Assembly: GCA_963765545.1 (NCBI GenBank)
Contig: CAVXWW010000004.1
Coordinates: forward strand, 1,736,001-1,800,000
DNA from: JARRPM01 sp963765545
GTDB taxonomy: Bacteria; Pseudomonadota; Gammaproteobacteria; Pseudomonadales; Halieaceae
Direction: 5' to 3'
Length of the DNA stretch: 64,000 nucleotides
The notes under the pieces are model-generated. The model worked only from the letters and a program-made list of their open reading frames with translations, was not told where the DNA came from and did not search any database. The translations under genes and the position numbers were made by a program. This document shows positions 46,641 through 55,472 of this stretch, in pieces (within the stretch, counting starts at the first letter, position 1; each line of letters opens with the position of its first letter).

Positions 46641-48364
46641 GCGGGCCCCCGCGCGGCCGCGCTTGCTGCAGCGAGCTCTTCGAGCTCGGTAGGCGCCATG
46701 TTCAGCAGGCGCAGCGCACCGCGTGTCACCGCAGAAAATACCGGCGCCGCGACAGCCCCGCCACCGTAGGCTTCACCCTGGGGATCATTGATCACGACCA
46801 CGGTTACAATCCGCGGATCCTCGATCGGTGCGATCCCGGCAAACCAGGCGACGTACTGATCAGCACTGTAACCCTGCGGACCCATCTTGCGGACAGTGCC
46901 GGTTTTGCCACCCACTGCGAACCCGGGCACCCGGGCCCTGCGTGCCGTGCCCTCGTCTCCGGTAACCGCGTGCAATACCCCCAGCACCTCCCGGGCAATC
47001 TGGGCAGAGACAATACGCTCGCCGGGCGATGCCTCACCCTCGAGGGCCAGCAGCGACACCGGCTGCTGTATCCCGCCGTTGGCGAACACGCTGTAGGCCC
47101 GCGCCAACTGCAAGGGCGTCGCGCTGATCCCGTAGCCAAAGGCAAGAGAGACTTTCTCAGTGGCATACCAGCGAGCCCGATCAGGCAATGACCCCGCACT
47201 TTCCCCGGGGAAGCCTGTACCGGGCGCGTGGCCGATTCCAAAGCGATTAAAAACCTCGCGAATGGGCTCGTGCCCCAGGTCCAGGGCGATCTTGGTGGTA
47301 CCAACCTGGCTGGACTTTTCGATAATCCTGGATACGCTGATCAGGCCGTAGTTGCGCGGGTCGGGATAGACCTTGGGGCCCACTCGAATACGTCCCGGCG
47401 AAGTGTCGATCATGGTGCTCGTCGTAAAACGCCCACTTTCCAGCGCCGCCACGAGGGTCAGGGTCTTCATGGTTGAGCCAGGCTCGTAGACGTCGGTAAC
47501 CGCGCGATTTCGCATGCTGGCCGCTTCGCTACCCTTGATGCTGTTGGGGTTGTAGGTCGGGTAGTTCACCATCGCCAGGACTTCACCGGTGCGCGCATCC
47601 AGCGTCACAATGGAACCGGAGGCGGCGCCCCGCTCAGTGACAGCCTTGCGCAACTCCCGGTGCTGCAGGTGCTGCAGGCGCAGGTCGATGCTCAGGGTAA
47701 GGTCCTTGCCAGGCTGCGCCGCCTGGAGCACGCCAATATCCCTGACCACCTCGCCGTGCAGGTCCTTGATGTGCTTTTTCTTGCCGGGCACGCCCTTCAG
47801 CCAGTCTTCGTAAGCCAGCTCAAGCCCGGCTATACCCTGGTCATCCACATTGGTGAACCCCAGCAGCTGTGAAGCTACCTCGCCTGCCGGGTAAAAACGG
47901 CGATACTCACGCTCGCCACTGACGCCCCTGATTTTCAGTGCGAGGACCTCTCGGGCATCCGCGGGCACCATATGTCGTTGCAGGTACATGAATTGCTTGC
48001 CCCGGTAACGCTCCAGGCGCTCACTCAAAACGGCCAGCTTTACACCCATCGCCTCTGCAAGCTCCGGGAGACGGTCAGAGGCGTAAAGGATCGCGGGATT
48101 CGCCCAGAGGGATATAACAGGCGTACTCACCGCCAGCGGTTCGCCCCGGCGATCAGTTATCACGCCTCTATAGGCTGGTATCTCCGCAGTGCGCACATAG
48201 CGCATGTCGCCCTGATCCTGGAGAAACTCATAGCCTCGTTCGGTATCGATAATTTGCAAGGACAGGACGCGACCTACCAGCAGAACAAGCATGGCAATGA
48301 GGACCGCCACCACCAGGTAGAAACGCAGCAGGGACTCGGGATTTTTTTTCGCAGTGCCCCTCAA
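46637..48364 (-). CDS. ftsI: Septal peptidoglycan transpeptidase FtsI (PBP3)
   Basis: No ATG or GTG lies near the expected N-terminus. A TTG at 48362-48364 that overlaps the ftsL stop is the best start and gives 575 residues, a normal FtsI length. One TM helix (around residues 13-38) precedes the pedestal domain. The class B transpeptidase has active-site GSTMKTLTL (the SxxK serine, around residue 288) and GGKTGTVRKM (KTG box). The SxN box reads KSSQVG, with Gln where Asn is usual. It crosslinks septal peptidoglycan with FtsW. Confidence 0.95.
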   Translation of the reverse strand: MRGTAKKNPESLLRFYLVVAVLIAMLVLLVGRVLSLQIIDTERGYEFLQDQGDMRYVRTAEIPAYRGVITDRRGEPLAVSTPVISLWANPAILYASDRLPELAEAMGVKLAVLSERLERYRGKQFMYLQRHMVPADAREVLALKIRGVSGEREYRRFYPAGEVASQLLGFTNVDDQGIAGLELAYEDWLKGVPGKKKHIKDLHGEVVRDIGVLQAAQPGKDLTLSIDLRLQHLQHRELRKAVTERGAASGSIVTLDARTGEVLAMVNYPTYNPNSIKGSEAASMRNRAVTDVYEPGSTMKTLTLVAALESGRFTTSTMIDTSPGRIRVGPKVYPDPRNYGLISVSRIIEKSSQVGTTKIALDLGHEPIREVFNRFGIGHAPGTGFPGESAGSLPDRARWYATEKVSLAFGYGISATPLQLARAYSVFANGGIQQPVSLLALEGEASPGERIVSAQIAREVLGVLHAVTGDEGTARRARVPGFAVGGKTGTVRKMGPQGYSADQYVAWFAGIAPIEDPRIVTVVVINDPQGEAYGGGAVAAPVFSAVTRGALRLLNMAPTELEELAAASAAARGPA

Positions 48365-48669
48365 CGCGGCAATACCTTGAGCTGGGCCAGTTCCGGTGGC
48401 TGCATCCCGAGCTTTTCCGCCGCAACTTTTTCTACCCGGTGATGAGATGCCCAGGTGCTGTGCTCCAGCAACAGGCGACCATAATCTTCCTGCAGATACC
48501 ACTGGGAGGATTCCAGTTCCTGCAAATGGCTATACATGGCGCGGCAGGCGTGGGTGGTACGAATCACAACAAAAGTTGAGGCGAGAATAAGCACAATCAG
48601 ACCGGCGTTGAGCCACATCAACTCGCGGCCGGACTTGCCCGATTCGACTGTCGATGCACCTGTCATCAT
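48361..48669 (-). CDS. ftsL: Cell-division protein FtsL
   Basis: This small bitopic protein has about 102 residues from the first of two consecutive ATGs at 48669. One TM helix (LNAGLIVLILASTFVVI, around residues 20-40) is followed by a periplasmic leucine-zipper-like coiled coil (LQELESSQWYLQEDYGRLL). It forms the FtsQLB complex. Identification rests on position between rsmH and ftsI plus topology, since FtsL is poorly conserved. Its stop is shared with the proposed ftsI start. Confidence 0.9.
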   Translation of the reverse strand: MMTGASTVESGKSGRELMWLNAGLIVLILASTFVVIRTTHACRAMYSHLQELESSQWYLQEDYGRLLLEHSTWASHHRVEKVAAEKLGMQPPELAQLKVLPR

Positions 48670-48704
48670 AAGCTCAACCCCCACCCACAAAACCGACCCG
48701 CAGG

Positions 48705-49622
48705 TCAGCTGATTTTTTCCGCAACGCGCATAATCGCGCTCCGGGATCGCACATTTACCGCCACCTCTTCGGCACTGGCCCGCACCGCCTTGCCGACCAA
48801 CCGCAGGCGCTTGTTCAGGGCTGCATCTCGCACAGGCACCCCCCGCGGAAGTTGCTCACCCCTGGCCAGGTCGCGCATATAGCGCTTCACAATGCGATCT
48901 TCCAGCGAATGAAAACTGATAACGACAAGCCGCCCACCTACGCGCAGCATGTCCAGCGCACCCGCCAGCAGCTCCTGCAGGTCCTCCAGCTCACGATTCA
49001 CCTGGATACGAATGGCCTGGAACGCCCTGGTAGCGGGATGCTTGTGCCTCTCCCACTTCGGGTTGGCCTCGCTGACTATTTGCGCCAGCCGCGCCGTGGT
49101 GTTGATAGCCTGCTCACTCCCGGCTGCAACGATGGCCGCGGCTATACGGCGGGAGAAGCGCTCCTCCCCATACTCCTTGAGCACCCGGGCGATTTCATCG
49201 ACTCCCGCGTGGGACAACCACTGCGCAGCAGTTTCGCCGCGACTGGTATCCATGCGCATGTCCAGTGGACCGTCCTGTAGAAAACTGAAGCCGCGCTCGC
49301 CATCGTCGAGTTGCGGACTGGAAACACCCAGGTCCAGCAAAATACCATCGACGCAATCGACACCCATGGACGCCAGTTGCCTGGGCAGCTCCGCGAATGA
49401 ACCGTGGAAAAATTCGAAACGGGGTTCGCTCTGGGCCAGTTCCTGCGCGGAGGCCTGGGCAGCCAGGTCCTTATCCACCCCTAACACCCTGCCATCGGCA
49501 TCCAGACAATCCAGCAGGTGGCGGGTGTGCCCGCCGCGACCGAAGGTGCCATCGACATAAAAGCCAGCGGGGCTTGTCACCAGAGCATCCACCGCCTCTG
49601 CCAACAGAACTGTCTGATGCAT
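48705..49622 (-). CDS. rsmH: 16S rRNA m4C1402 methyltransferase RsmH (MraW)
   Basis: It methylates N4 of C1402 in 16S rRNA. rsmI, elsewhere in this window, makes the 2'-O modification on the same base. The start is the ATG at 49620-49622, with AGGTGAG a few bases upstream. A GTG three codons earlier is an alternative. The 305-residue protein has SAM motif DGTFGRGGHTRHLL (around residue 24), GILLDLGVSSPQLDD (around 100) and VISFHSLEDRIVKRY (around 242). Confidence 0.98.
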   Translation of the reverse strand: MHQTVLLAEAVDALVTSPAGFYVDGTFGRGGHTRHLLDCLDADGRVLGVDKDLAAQASAQELAQSEPRFEFFHGSFAELPRQLASMGVDCVDGILLDLGVSSPQLDDGERGFSFLQDGPLDMRMDTSRGETAAQWLSHAGVDEIARVLKEYGEERFSRRIAAAIVAAGSEQAINTTARLAQIVSEANPKWERHKHPATRAFQAIRIQVNRELEDLQELLAGALDMLRVGGRLVVISFHSLEDRIVKRYMRDLARGEQLPRGVPVRDAALNKRLRLVGKAVRASAEEVAVNVRSRSAIMRVAEKIS

Positions 49623-49631
49623 TGCACTCAC

Positions 49632-50087
49632 CTACAGGGTCAGCGACATTAATTCTTCGGGCAGTTCGGCCCCCGGACCAGAATCCTCAAGGGCCTGCTC
49701 ACGTTCGGCCAGCCACAGGGATTCGGACCACAATTCGAGTTTGTTGCCCTGCCCAACCAGGACCAGCTTCTTGTCGAGCCTGGCGTATTCCCGCAGGGAT
49801 TGAGGCAGCAGCATACGGCCGTTGCCGTCCAGCTCCAGATCGGTGGCATACCCCAGCATCAAGCGCTGGAAACGCTTCACCGCTGGCTTGAGGGCAGGCA
49901 GGCCCTGGATTTCCCGTTCGATCCGCTCCCACTCCGGCAGGGGGTAGATGGCCAAACACGCGGACTGGGTGTCAATGGTCACCACGACCTGACCCCCGCA
50001 CTCGGTCAACAATGGCTCGCGCTGCCGGGCAGGCATTGCCAGCCGACCCTTTGCGTCCATGTTGATGTGCTGTACTCCGCGGAACAT
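49632..50087 (-). CDS. mraZ: Transcriptional regulator MraZ
   Basis: MraZ is an AbrB-like DNA-binding protein that represses the dcw operon in E. coli. Starting at MFRGVQHINMDAKGRLAMP (ATG 50085-50087, GGGGA upstream) gives 151 residues, almost the E. coli length of 152. The two SpoVT-AbrB-type repeats are seen (DAKGRLAMPARQRE around residue 11; DGNGRMLLPQSLREYA around 90). It is the first gene of the cluster, and the boxes it would bind lie just upstream at 50119-50153. Confidence 0.97.
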   Translation of the reverse strand: MFRGVQHINMDAKGRLAMPARQREPLLTECGGQVVVTIDTQSACLAIYPLPEWERIEREIQGLPALKPAVKRFQRLMLGYATDLELDGNGRMLLPQSLREYARLDKKLVLVGQGNKLELWSESLWLAEREQALEDSGPGAELPEELMSLTL

Positions 50088-50118
50088 GCCTGCTTTCCCC
50101 ACCTACCTGACTTCAAAA

Positions 50119-50153
50119 CCCACTTAAAGCCAATTATTTCCACTTATTCCCAC
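50119..50153 (-). promoter_or_regulatory. MraZ operator: four GTGG-type boxes at 10-bp spacing
   Basis: Reading the minus strand towards mraZ, the boxes are GTGGG (50153-50149), GTGGA (50143-50139), TTGGC (50133-50129) and GTGGG (50123-50119), each followed by a 5-bp A/T-rich spacer. MraZ is known to bind direct TGGGN repeats separated by 5 bp upstream of its own gene. The array starts just downstream of the -10 element, so binding would block initiation or clearance. Confidence 0.85.
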
Positions 50154-50161
50154 TTTTCGAC

Positions 50162-50191
50162 ACTATAGGTCTCGCCACGAGAAACTGTCAA
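50162..50191 (-). promoter_or_regulatory. Sigma-70 promoter of the dcw (mraZ) operon
   Basis: On the minus strand a perfect -35 TTGACA (50191-50186) and a -10 TATAGT (50167-50162) are separated by 18 bp. The predicted start is near 50155, at the edge of the first MraZ box. The spacer contains a small palindrome CTCGTGGCGAG. Confidence 0.85.
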
Positions 50192-50492
50192 GCCGACCAG
50201 GGAAAAAAACGTTTTAATTTCAGCTAATTAGCGCAACTTTAGAGGTAAAATCACGGCGTTCGGAGGGGGTATTTAGGGAAAATAACGGGATAAAACAGAC
50301 CAGTAAGTGTGAATGTTAAGGGTTTACTTTAACTTACAGTCTAATTTTCTATTTGTTTAGCGGTTGTTTAGCGCAAAAAAGTATAAGGATTACCGTGGCG
50401 ACAGCGCCGAAACAGCAAGCACAGCAGGCGCGCGCAAAGGAACAGAAGACAAAGCGTTTCTTATTGCCTCAAAAAAGGCGAAGGAGGGAAAA
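50192..50492. other. Intergenic region between the dcw promoter and rnpB
   Basis: These 300 bp include an A/T-rich part (50200-50400). I see no convincing gene or structured RNA. A minus-strand U-tract (A run on + at 50471-50476) lies about 20 nt past the rnpB 3' end and may help end that transcript. A second upstream activator site for dcw could lie here but was not recognised. Confidence 0.4.
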
Positions 50493-50875
50493 GCGAGTCG
50501 GTCGATAAGCCGGGTTCTGTCGTGGACGATCATTCATCTGCGACAGGTGTCACCACCTGCCTGTAGCGACCTACCCGAATCCACTGCGGGCCACAGCTGA
50601 CGGATTCCTATTTGGTCTTGCTCCGAGTGGGGTTTACCATCGCCACGCCTGTTGCCAGCCGCGCGGTGCGCTCTTACCGCACCATTTCAACCTTACCCGG
50701 CCATAAATGGCACTCAAATGGATTTGACCCCATTTTCAGGCGGTATACTTTCTGTTGCACTTTCCGTAGGCTCTCGCCCCCCAGGCGTTACCTGGCACTC
50801 TGCCCTGCGGAGCCCGGACTTTCCTCCCCCATTCCACCCTGGGGTGGTCCGGAAGCGATCGCCTGACCGACTCGG
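50493..50875 (-). ncRNA. rnpB: RNase P RNA (type A)
   Basis: This is the catalytic RNA that trims tRNA 5' leaders. The minus strand contains GAGGAAAGTCCGGGCTCC (complement near 50809-50826), GCCAGGTAACGCCTGGGGGG, GCGGTAAGAGCGCACCGCG and the 3' part ACAGAACCCGGCTTATCG. P1 pairs GAGTCGGTC (50873-50865) with GACCGACTC (50503-50495). End positions are set by P1 and may be off by a few bases. The P12 arm is replaced by a long A/T-rich hairpin (50705-50735). Confidence 0.96.
50705..50735. repeat. A/T-rich nested palindrome forming the P12 arm of RNase P RNA
   Basis: AAATGG (50705-50710) pairs with CCATTT (50730-50735), and inside it TCAAAT pairs with ATTTGA around a 2-nt loop. The composition differs from the G+C-rich rest of rnpB. 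Its form resembles a REP-like or other mobile palindrome settled in a tolerant arm, but it may simply be a lineage-specific P12. Confidence 0.6.
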
Positions 50876-50962
50876 CGCGAAGACTAACCTTCCGGCGGGC
50901 TCAGGACAAGCCCCGCGCACCCGAACAAACAAGTTCCCCCTATCGCCACGGGATACCGGTGG

Positions 50963-51799
50963 CTAGACTTCTTTAAGCGCCAGCAAAAAGTCATAGAGCT
51001 GTTTTTTGCGCAGACCGGTGTGATCGGCCACCACGGACGCGGCAGTTTTGGCAGGCAGCTCCCTTGCCAGTCGCTGCAGCAGGGCTGAAATCGGGGCAGT
51101 GATTTCAGTTGACTGCTCACGGGCCCCCGCAACCAGCAGGACAATCTCGCCTTTTTGCTGATTATTGTCGCCGGCGACAAAGTCGGCCAGCTCCGCCAGA
51201 CTACCTCGCCGGATAGTCTCAAAGGTCTTGGTGACCTCCCGGGCCAGCACCGCCTCACGGGCGGGCCCGAAAGCCGCGGCCATGGCCTGCAGTGATTCCA
51301 GGACCCGGTGGGGGGCCTCATAGAAGATCAAGGTGGCGGTTTCCATGACCAATCTTCCCAGGCGCTTTGCCCGGGGTCCGGCCCTGGCCGGCAGGAAACC
51401 CTCAAACAGGAACCTGTCTGTCGCCAGGCCCGAAACACTCAAAGCGGCAATCGCCGCGCAGGCCCCGGGTATCGGGCGGACAGCAAAGCCGGCATCCTGA
51501 ACAGTGCGAACCAATCGATAGCCCGGGTCTGATATCAGTGGCGTACCCGCGTCAGACACCAGCGCAACACTGCCGCCTGCCGCAATACAATCACTGATTC
51601 GTGTCACAGGTCGTTCGTCACTGTGGTCATGATATGCCATAACCGGCGTCTCTATAGCATAATGCTGCAACAGGCGCTGGCTGTGGCGGGTATCTTCCGC
51701 GGCGATCAGGTCGGCAGCGCGCAGTACTTCCACAGCGCGGGCGGACAGGTCACCGAGGTTTCCAATAGGCGTTGCCACAACATAAAGACCAGAATCCAC
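50963..51799 (-). CDS. rsmI: 16S rRNA 2'-O-methyltransferase RsmI (C1402)
   Basis: The 278-residue TP-methylase starts at a GTG (51797-51799) preceded by AAGGGG. Motifs are YVVATPIGNLGDLSARAVE (5-23), AEDTRHSQRLL (around residue 34), LVSDAGTPLISDPGYRLV (around 79) and PGACAAIAALSVSGL (around 110). It acts on the same base as RsmH. It is divergent from lpoA, as in E. coli yraL/yraM. Confidence 0.98.
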   Translation of the reverse strand: MDSGLYVVATPIGNLGDLSARAVEVLRAADLIAAEDTRHSQRLLQHYAIETPVMAYHDHSDERPVTRISDCIAAGGSVALVSDAGTPLISDPGYRLVRTVQDAGFAVRPIPGACAAIAALSVSGLATDRFLFEGFLPARAGPRAKRLGRLVMETATLIFYEAPHRVLESLQAMAAAFGPAREAVLAREVTKTFETIRRGSLAELADFVAGDNNQQKGEIVLLVAGAREQSTEITAPISALLQRLARELPAKTAASVVADHTGLRKKQLYDFLLALKEV

Positions 51800-51926
51800 A
51801 GTTTCCCCTTATAATGTGCCCCACTGCGGAGCGGGTGAGCAGTTCGCGCAGTAGTAATGCAGCAGTGACAGTAGTGCAGTGGAAACCACTTGCAGTGATC
51901 CAGACATTCAACCGGTAAAGCATAGC

Positions 51927-53747
51927 ATGAGAAATAACCGCATCAGCCGTATCCCCAGCAGCGCACACCTGGCCGTGGCCCTTATGATACTTGGACTTTG
52001 GGGCTGCGGCAGCGAGCCGATCAAGGAACCGGAGCCGATACCTGAACCCGAGGTTGTCGTGCAACAACCCGTGGAGCCCGCCAGAACAAACCTGACCCTG
52101 CCCCCCAGCGCGTTCAGCGAGCAGTTCCTCAAGGCAGACACGCTGATGTCAGACCACCAATGGATGGCAGCCAGCGAAGTGCTGGAGACCATCCCTGCCA
52201 ATGGCAGAAGCCCCTCCGACGCGGTCTATCTGACCTACCTCGATGCACGCATCGACTACATCAGGGGCAGGCAGGACGAGGCCCTGAAGAAACTTGATAC
52301 GCTCAATTACCCGGGCATAGACCCCGCCCAACGGTACCGTATTCTCAACTTGAGACGCCACATCATGGGCATGTCCGGCCACTACCTGGAGAGCGGCCGA
52401 CTGGGCGACCAGGTTCTGCGTATGGCGCCCACAGCAGATGCCCCGGCACTAAAACGCAGTATCTGGCAGGACCTGCAGAGACTCGACAACGAACAGCTGG
52501 AACAGGCAGCGATGGCTGCCACCGACCCCGGCTGGCAGAGCTGGCTGGAGCTTGCGCTGCTTACCCGGGCGCCGGTAAGCTCACAGCTGCAAAGCCTGCC
52601 ACTGTGGCTGCAAAACAACCCGCAACACCCCGCGGCAAACCCGTTACCGGGAGGTCTTACCTATCTGCTCAACCCCTCGCAGGGTGCACCGACCGCGGCT
52701 CTCATCCTGCCCCTGAGCGGCCGGCTTGCGCCAGCAGGCAGGGCGGTACGGGACGGCTACCTGGCCAGTTATTACGCTTCCCGCAAAAACGGGGGCCCAC
52801 AGTTTGACCTGATAGTGCTGGATCAAGCCAGTTATGGCTCGGCCAACGCCGCCTATGATGCGGCAGTGGCAGGGGGCGCCGGCATTGTGGTCGGGCCACT
52901 GAGCAAACAGGCGGTCGCCGAACTGGCCACCCGACCTGATCGCGTTTTGCCGGTACTTGCCCTGAACCGACTCGATGCCGAGGACAGCCCCGTCGTGGGC
53001 AACAGCGCCCTGGTACAGTTTGCGCTGGCGCCGGAAGACGAGGCCCGCAATATTGCCAACCTGGCTTTCGGCCAGGGCGCCCGCAACGCGATGATCATGC
53101 GCCCGCAGGGAGACTGGGGCAGCAAGGTGGCGCAGGCCCTGAGCGAGCGCTGGCAGGAACTGGGCGGCTCTATCACCGGCAGCGTTACCTACAGCGGGCG
53201 CGAAGACTACTCCGCGAGCGTAAAGCAAGCACTGGCGATACCCGCCAGCGAGCAACGAGCCAAGGCCCTGCAGGGGATATTTGGCAGCCAGCTCGAATTC
53301 AACGCCCGGCGCCGCGAGGATGTCGATGTGATATTCCTGCTGAGCAACAACGGCGCAGAAGCGCGCTCGCTGAAGCCCCTGCTGGCGTTCCACTACGCGG
53401 GATCGGTGCCGGTATATGCCATTTCCAGTATCTATAGCGGCACCCCCGACCCCCGGGACCGGGACCTCGAAGGTATCAATTTTGTCGAGATACCCTGGCT
53501 ACTGGGCTCCAACCCGGAATTGAAAAATGCCATCGCTGCTGGCAAAACAGGTACCGACAGCTATAGCCGACTCAATGCACTGGGCGCAGACGCATTTCTG
53601 CTACAGTCGCAATTTCTGCGCTTGCAGGCGGGTGCCGACGCCCTGTTTCGCGGCAATACCGGCCTGCTCACCATGGACCCGCGTCTGAATATCCAGCGCG
53701 AGCTGGTATTGACCAAATTTGATGACGGCGCCATCGAACCGCAGTAG
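51927..53747 (+). CDS. lpoA: Outer-membrane lipoprotein LpoA, activator of PBP1A
   Basis: The product is 606 residues from the ATG at 51927, chosen because a lipoprotein signal (AVALMILGLWGC, Cys around residue 26) follows it. A Pro/Glu-rich linker precedes an N-terminal TPR-like domain (about 60-240) and a C-terminal periplasmic-binding fold (AALILPLSGRLAPAGRAVRDG, around residue 255). LpoA reaches through the peptidoglycan to stimulate PBP1A. The gene starts the lpoA-yraN-diaA-dolP group. Confidence 0.93.
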   Translation: MRNNRISRIPSSAHLAVALMILGLWGCGSEPIKEPEPIPEPEVVVQQPVEPARTNLTLPPSAFSEQFLKADTLMSDHQWMAASEVLETIPANGRSPSDAVYLTYLDARIDYIRGRQDEALKKLDTLNYPGIDPAQRYRILNLRRHIMGMSGHYLESGRLGDQVLRMAPTADAPALKRSIWQDLQRLDNEQLEQAAMAATDPGWQSWLELALLTRAPVSSQLQSLPLWLQNNPQHPAANPLPGGLTYLLNPSQGAPTAALILPLSGRLAPAGRAVRDGYLASYYASRKNGGPQFDLIVLDQASYGSANAAYDAAVAGGAGIVVGPLSKQAVAELATRPDRVLPVLALNRLDAEDSPVVGNSALVQFALAPEDEARNIANLAFGQGARNAMIMRPQGDWGSKVAQALSERWQELGGSITGSVTYSGREDYSASVKQALAIPASEQRAKALQGIFGSQLEFNARRREDVDVIFLLSNNGAEARSLKPLLAFHYAGSVPVYAISSIYSGTPDPRDRDLEGINFVEIPWLLGSNPELKNAIAAGKTGTDSYSRLNALGADAFLLQSQFLRLQAGADALFRGNTGLLTMDPRLNIQRELVLTKFDDGAIEPQ

Positions 53748-53790
53748 GTAGACTAACAGTGTCTAATTGCAGCGCAGAAGGGGCGCCACA

Positions 53791-54150
53791 ATGCCTTCCC
53801 CCGGAGACGCCTACGAGTCACTGGCGGCCCAGTGGCTGGAAGATCAGGGCATGCACTTACTGGCGCGAAATTTTCGCGGCAAGACCGGCGAGATCGACAT
53901 CATCGCCAGAGATAGAGAGTACCTTGTTTTTCTCGAAGTCAGGGCTCGCAGCAACAGCAGTTTCGATTCGGCGGCCGGTTCGGTGGACAGGCGCAAGCAG
54001 AACCGGATACTGCGCACTGCCCAGCTGTTCCTGCAGCGCCACCCCGGCCTGGCCCATCTGCCCTGTCGATTTGACGTGATCGCCTTCGACCCGCGACAAT
54101 CCGGCCACGGTCTCGAGATCCGCTGGATTCCGGGGGCTTTTACCGCCTGA
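53791..54150 (+). CDS. yraN: YraN/UPF0102 family nuclease-like protein
   Basis: The product is 119 residues from the ATG at 53791, with GAAGGGG upstream. The endonuclease-like core is visible: ARNFRGKTGEIDIIARD (around residue 26), LVFLEVRARS and FDVIAFDP. The D/ExK arrangement resembles restriction-endonuclease-fold proteins, but the function of YraN is not established. It has the conserved position between lpoA and diaA. Confidence 0.93.
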   Translation: MPSPGDAYESLAAQWLEDQGMHLLARNFRGKTGEIDIIARDREYLVFLEVRARSNSSFDSAAGSVDRRKQNRILRTAQLFLQRHPGLAHLPCRFDVIAFDPRQSGHGLEIRWIPGAFTA

Positions 54151-54173
54151 TACAGGCCAGCGGGACACACTGC

Positions 54174-54773
54174 ATGGATTACTACCAGATCATCTCGAAC
54201 AATTTCCAGAGCACCATAGAGACCATTGCGGTGTCCGTGGACCCGCTGGCGGAGCCGGTGGGCAGGGCCAGTGAGATCATGGTGCAAGCACTACTGGAGG
54301 ATCACAAGATCATCGCCTGCGGCAACGGTGTGGATGGCACCCTGGCCCAACTGTTCGCATGTAACCTGCTGAGCCGCTTTGAGCACGACCGCCCCGCCCT
54401 GCCGGCCCTGGCGCTAAACAGTGACGGCGCTGGCCTCACCGCTATCGCCCAGACAGGGGGCATCAACGACATCTACTCCCGGCAACTGCGCGCGCTGGGC
54501 CAGGCCGGCGACGTACTTTTGTGCATCAGCAGCTCGGGAGAGGCAAGTAATCTGCTGCGAGCCGTGCAGGCTGCTCATGAACGCGACATGACGGTGATTG
54601 CACTGTCGTGCGCGGTGGATGGTGAATTTGGCACCCTGCTGCAGCAGGAAGACGTTGAGATCCGGATCGACAGCCTGCGGCGGCCACGTGTCGTAGAGCT
54701 CTACACAATGACCATTCACTGTCTGTGCGAATTGATAGAGCACAGCATCTTTGGCAACTACAACCAGGAATAA
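54174..54773 (+). CDS. diaA: SIS-domain DnaA initiator-associating protein DiaA
   Basis: The 199-residue protein has a sugar-isomerase fold: IIACGNGVDGTLAQLFACNL (around residue 46), LALNSDGAGLTAIA and VLLCISSSGEASNLLRAV (around 117). DiaA binds DnaA and promotes timely initiation. GmhA, the sedoheptulose-7-phosphate isomerase, is the close paralogue and the main alternative. The yraN-diaA-dolP context favours DiaA. Confidence 0.88.
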   Translation: MDYYQIISNNFQSTIETIAVSVDPLAEPVGRASEIMVQALLEDHKIIACGNGVDGTLAQLFACNLLSRFEHDRPALPALALNSDGAGLTAIAQTGGINDIYSRQLRALGQAGDVLLCISSSGEASNLLRAVQAAHERDMTVIALSCAVDGEFGTLLQQEDVEIRIDSLRRPRVVELYTMTIHCLCELIEHSIFGNYNQE

Positions 54774-54861
54774 CACATGACTGATGCAGTACATGGCACA
54801 AACTGGCACTTCGCAACGAAACGGAACCGGGCGGCCTGGCCATTGCATGGAGAGCTTTGAG

Positions 54862-55455
54862 GTGCCCGGAGATCACAACCCCGTCGAAAGCGCTTTCAAG
54901 GCGCTCACCCTTTGCGCCTGCCTGCTGCTATCGGGATGCGGCAGCGTACTGTCAACGATGAACAGCGACCCCATCCAGGATGAACCCAGTGAACGCACCC
55001 TGGCCCGGCAGCTCGAGGACGAGAGTATCGAGACCAAGGCCGAGGTCAATATCAACGCCTCCAATGAGGCCTTCTCAGATGCCAATGTGGCGATAGTCAG
55101 CTACAACGGTTATGTGCTGCTCGCCGGTCAGGTGCCTACCGAGGCGCTGAAAGCCGAGGCGACAGAGGTGGTGCGCAAAATTTTCGGGGTTCGCCGGATC
55201 TACAACGAGCTGGAAATTGCCTCCCCAAGTTCCACGATTACCCGCTCCAGCGACACCTGGATCACCGCCAAGGTCAAGACCTGGTTGCTGGGACGCTCGG
55301 ATACCGAGGGCGGGCGGGTAAAAGTGTTGACGGAAAACGGCGTCGTTTACCTGATGGGGCTGGTGACTCGCGAGGAAGCCGAACGCATCTCCGCAGTGGC
55401 TGCCGATATTTCAGGGGTCCAACGGGTTGTGCGCCTGTTCGAGCTGGTCAACTGA
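54862..55455 (+). CDS. dolP: BON-domain outer-membrane lipoprotein (DolP/YraP-like)
   Basis: A GTG at 54862 with GGAGAG 7 bp upstream gives 197 residues and places the lipobox LLLSGC near residue 23. Starts further upstream (54784 or 54847) would give an unusually long leader. Two BON domains follow (VAIVSYNGYVLLAGQVPTE around residue 75; VKVLTENGVVYLMGLVTRE around 155). E. coli DolP supports outer-membrane integrity and envelope homeostasis. It is the last gene of the yraMNOP-type group and convergent with sspB. Confidence 0.9.
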   Translation: MPGDHNPVESAFKALTLCACLLLSGCGSVLSTMNSDPIQDEPSERTLARQLEDESIETKAEVNINASNEAFSDANVAIVSYNGYVLLAGQVPTEALKAEATEVVRKIFGVRRIYNELEIASPSSTITRSSDTWITAKVKTWLLGRSDTEGGRVKVLTENGVVYLMGLVTREEAERISAVAADISGVQRVVRLFELVN

Positions 55456-55472
55456 GGGCGGTGGCCGGCGTA

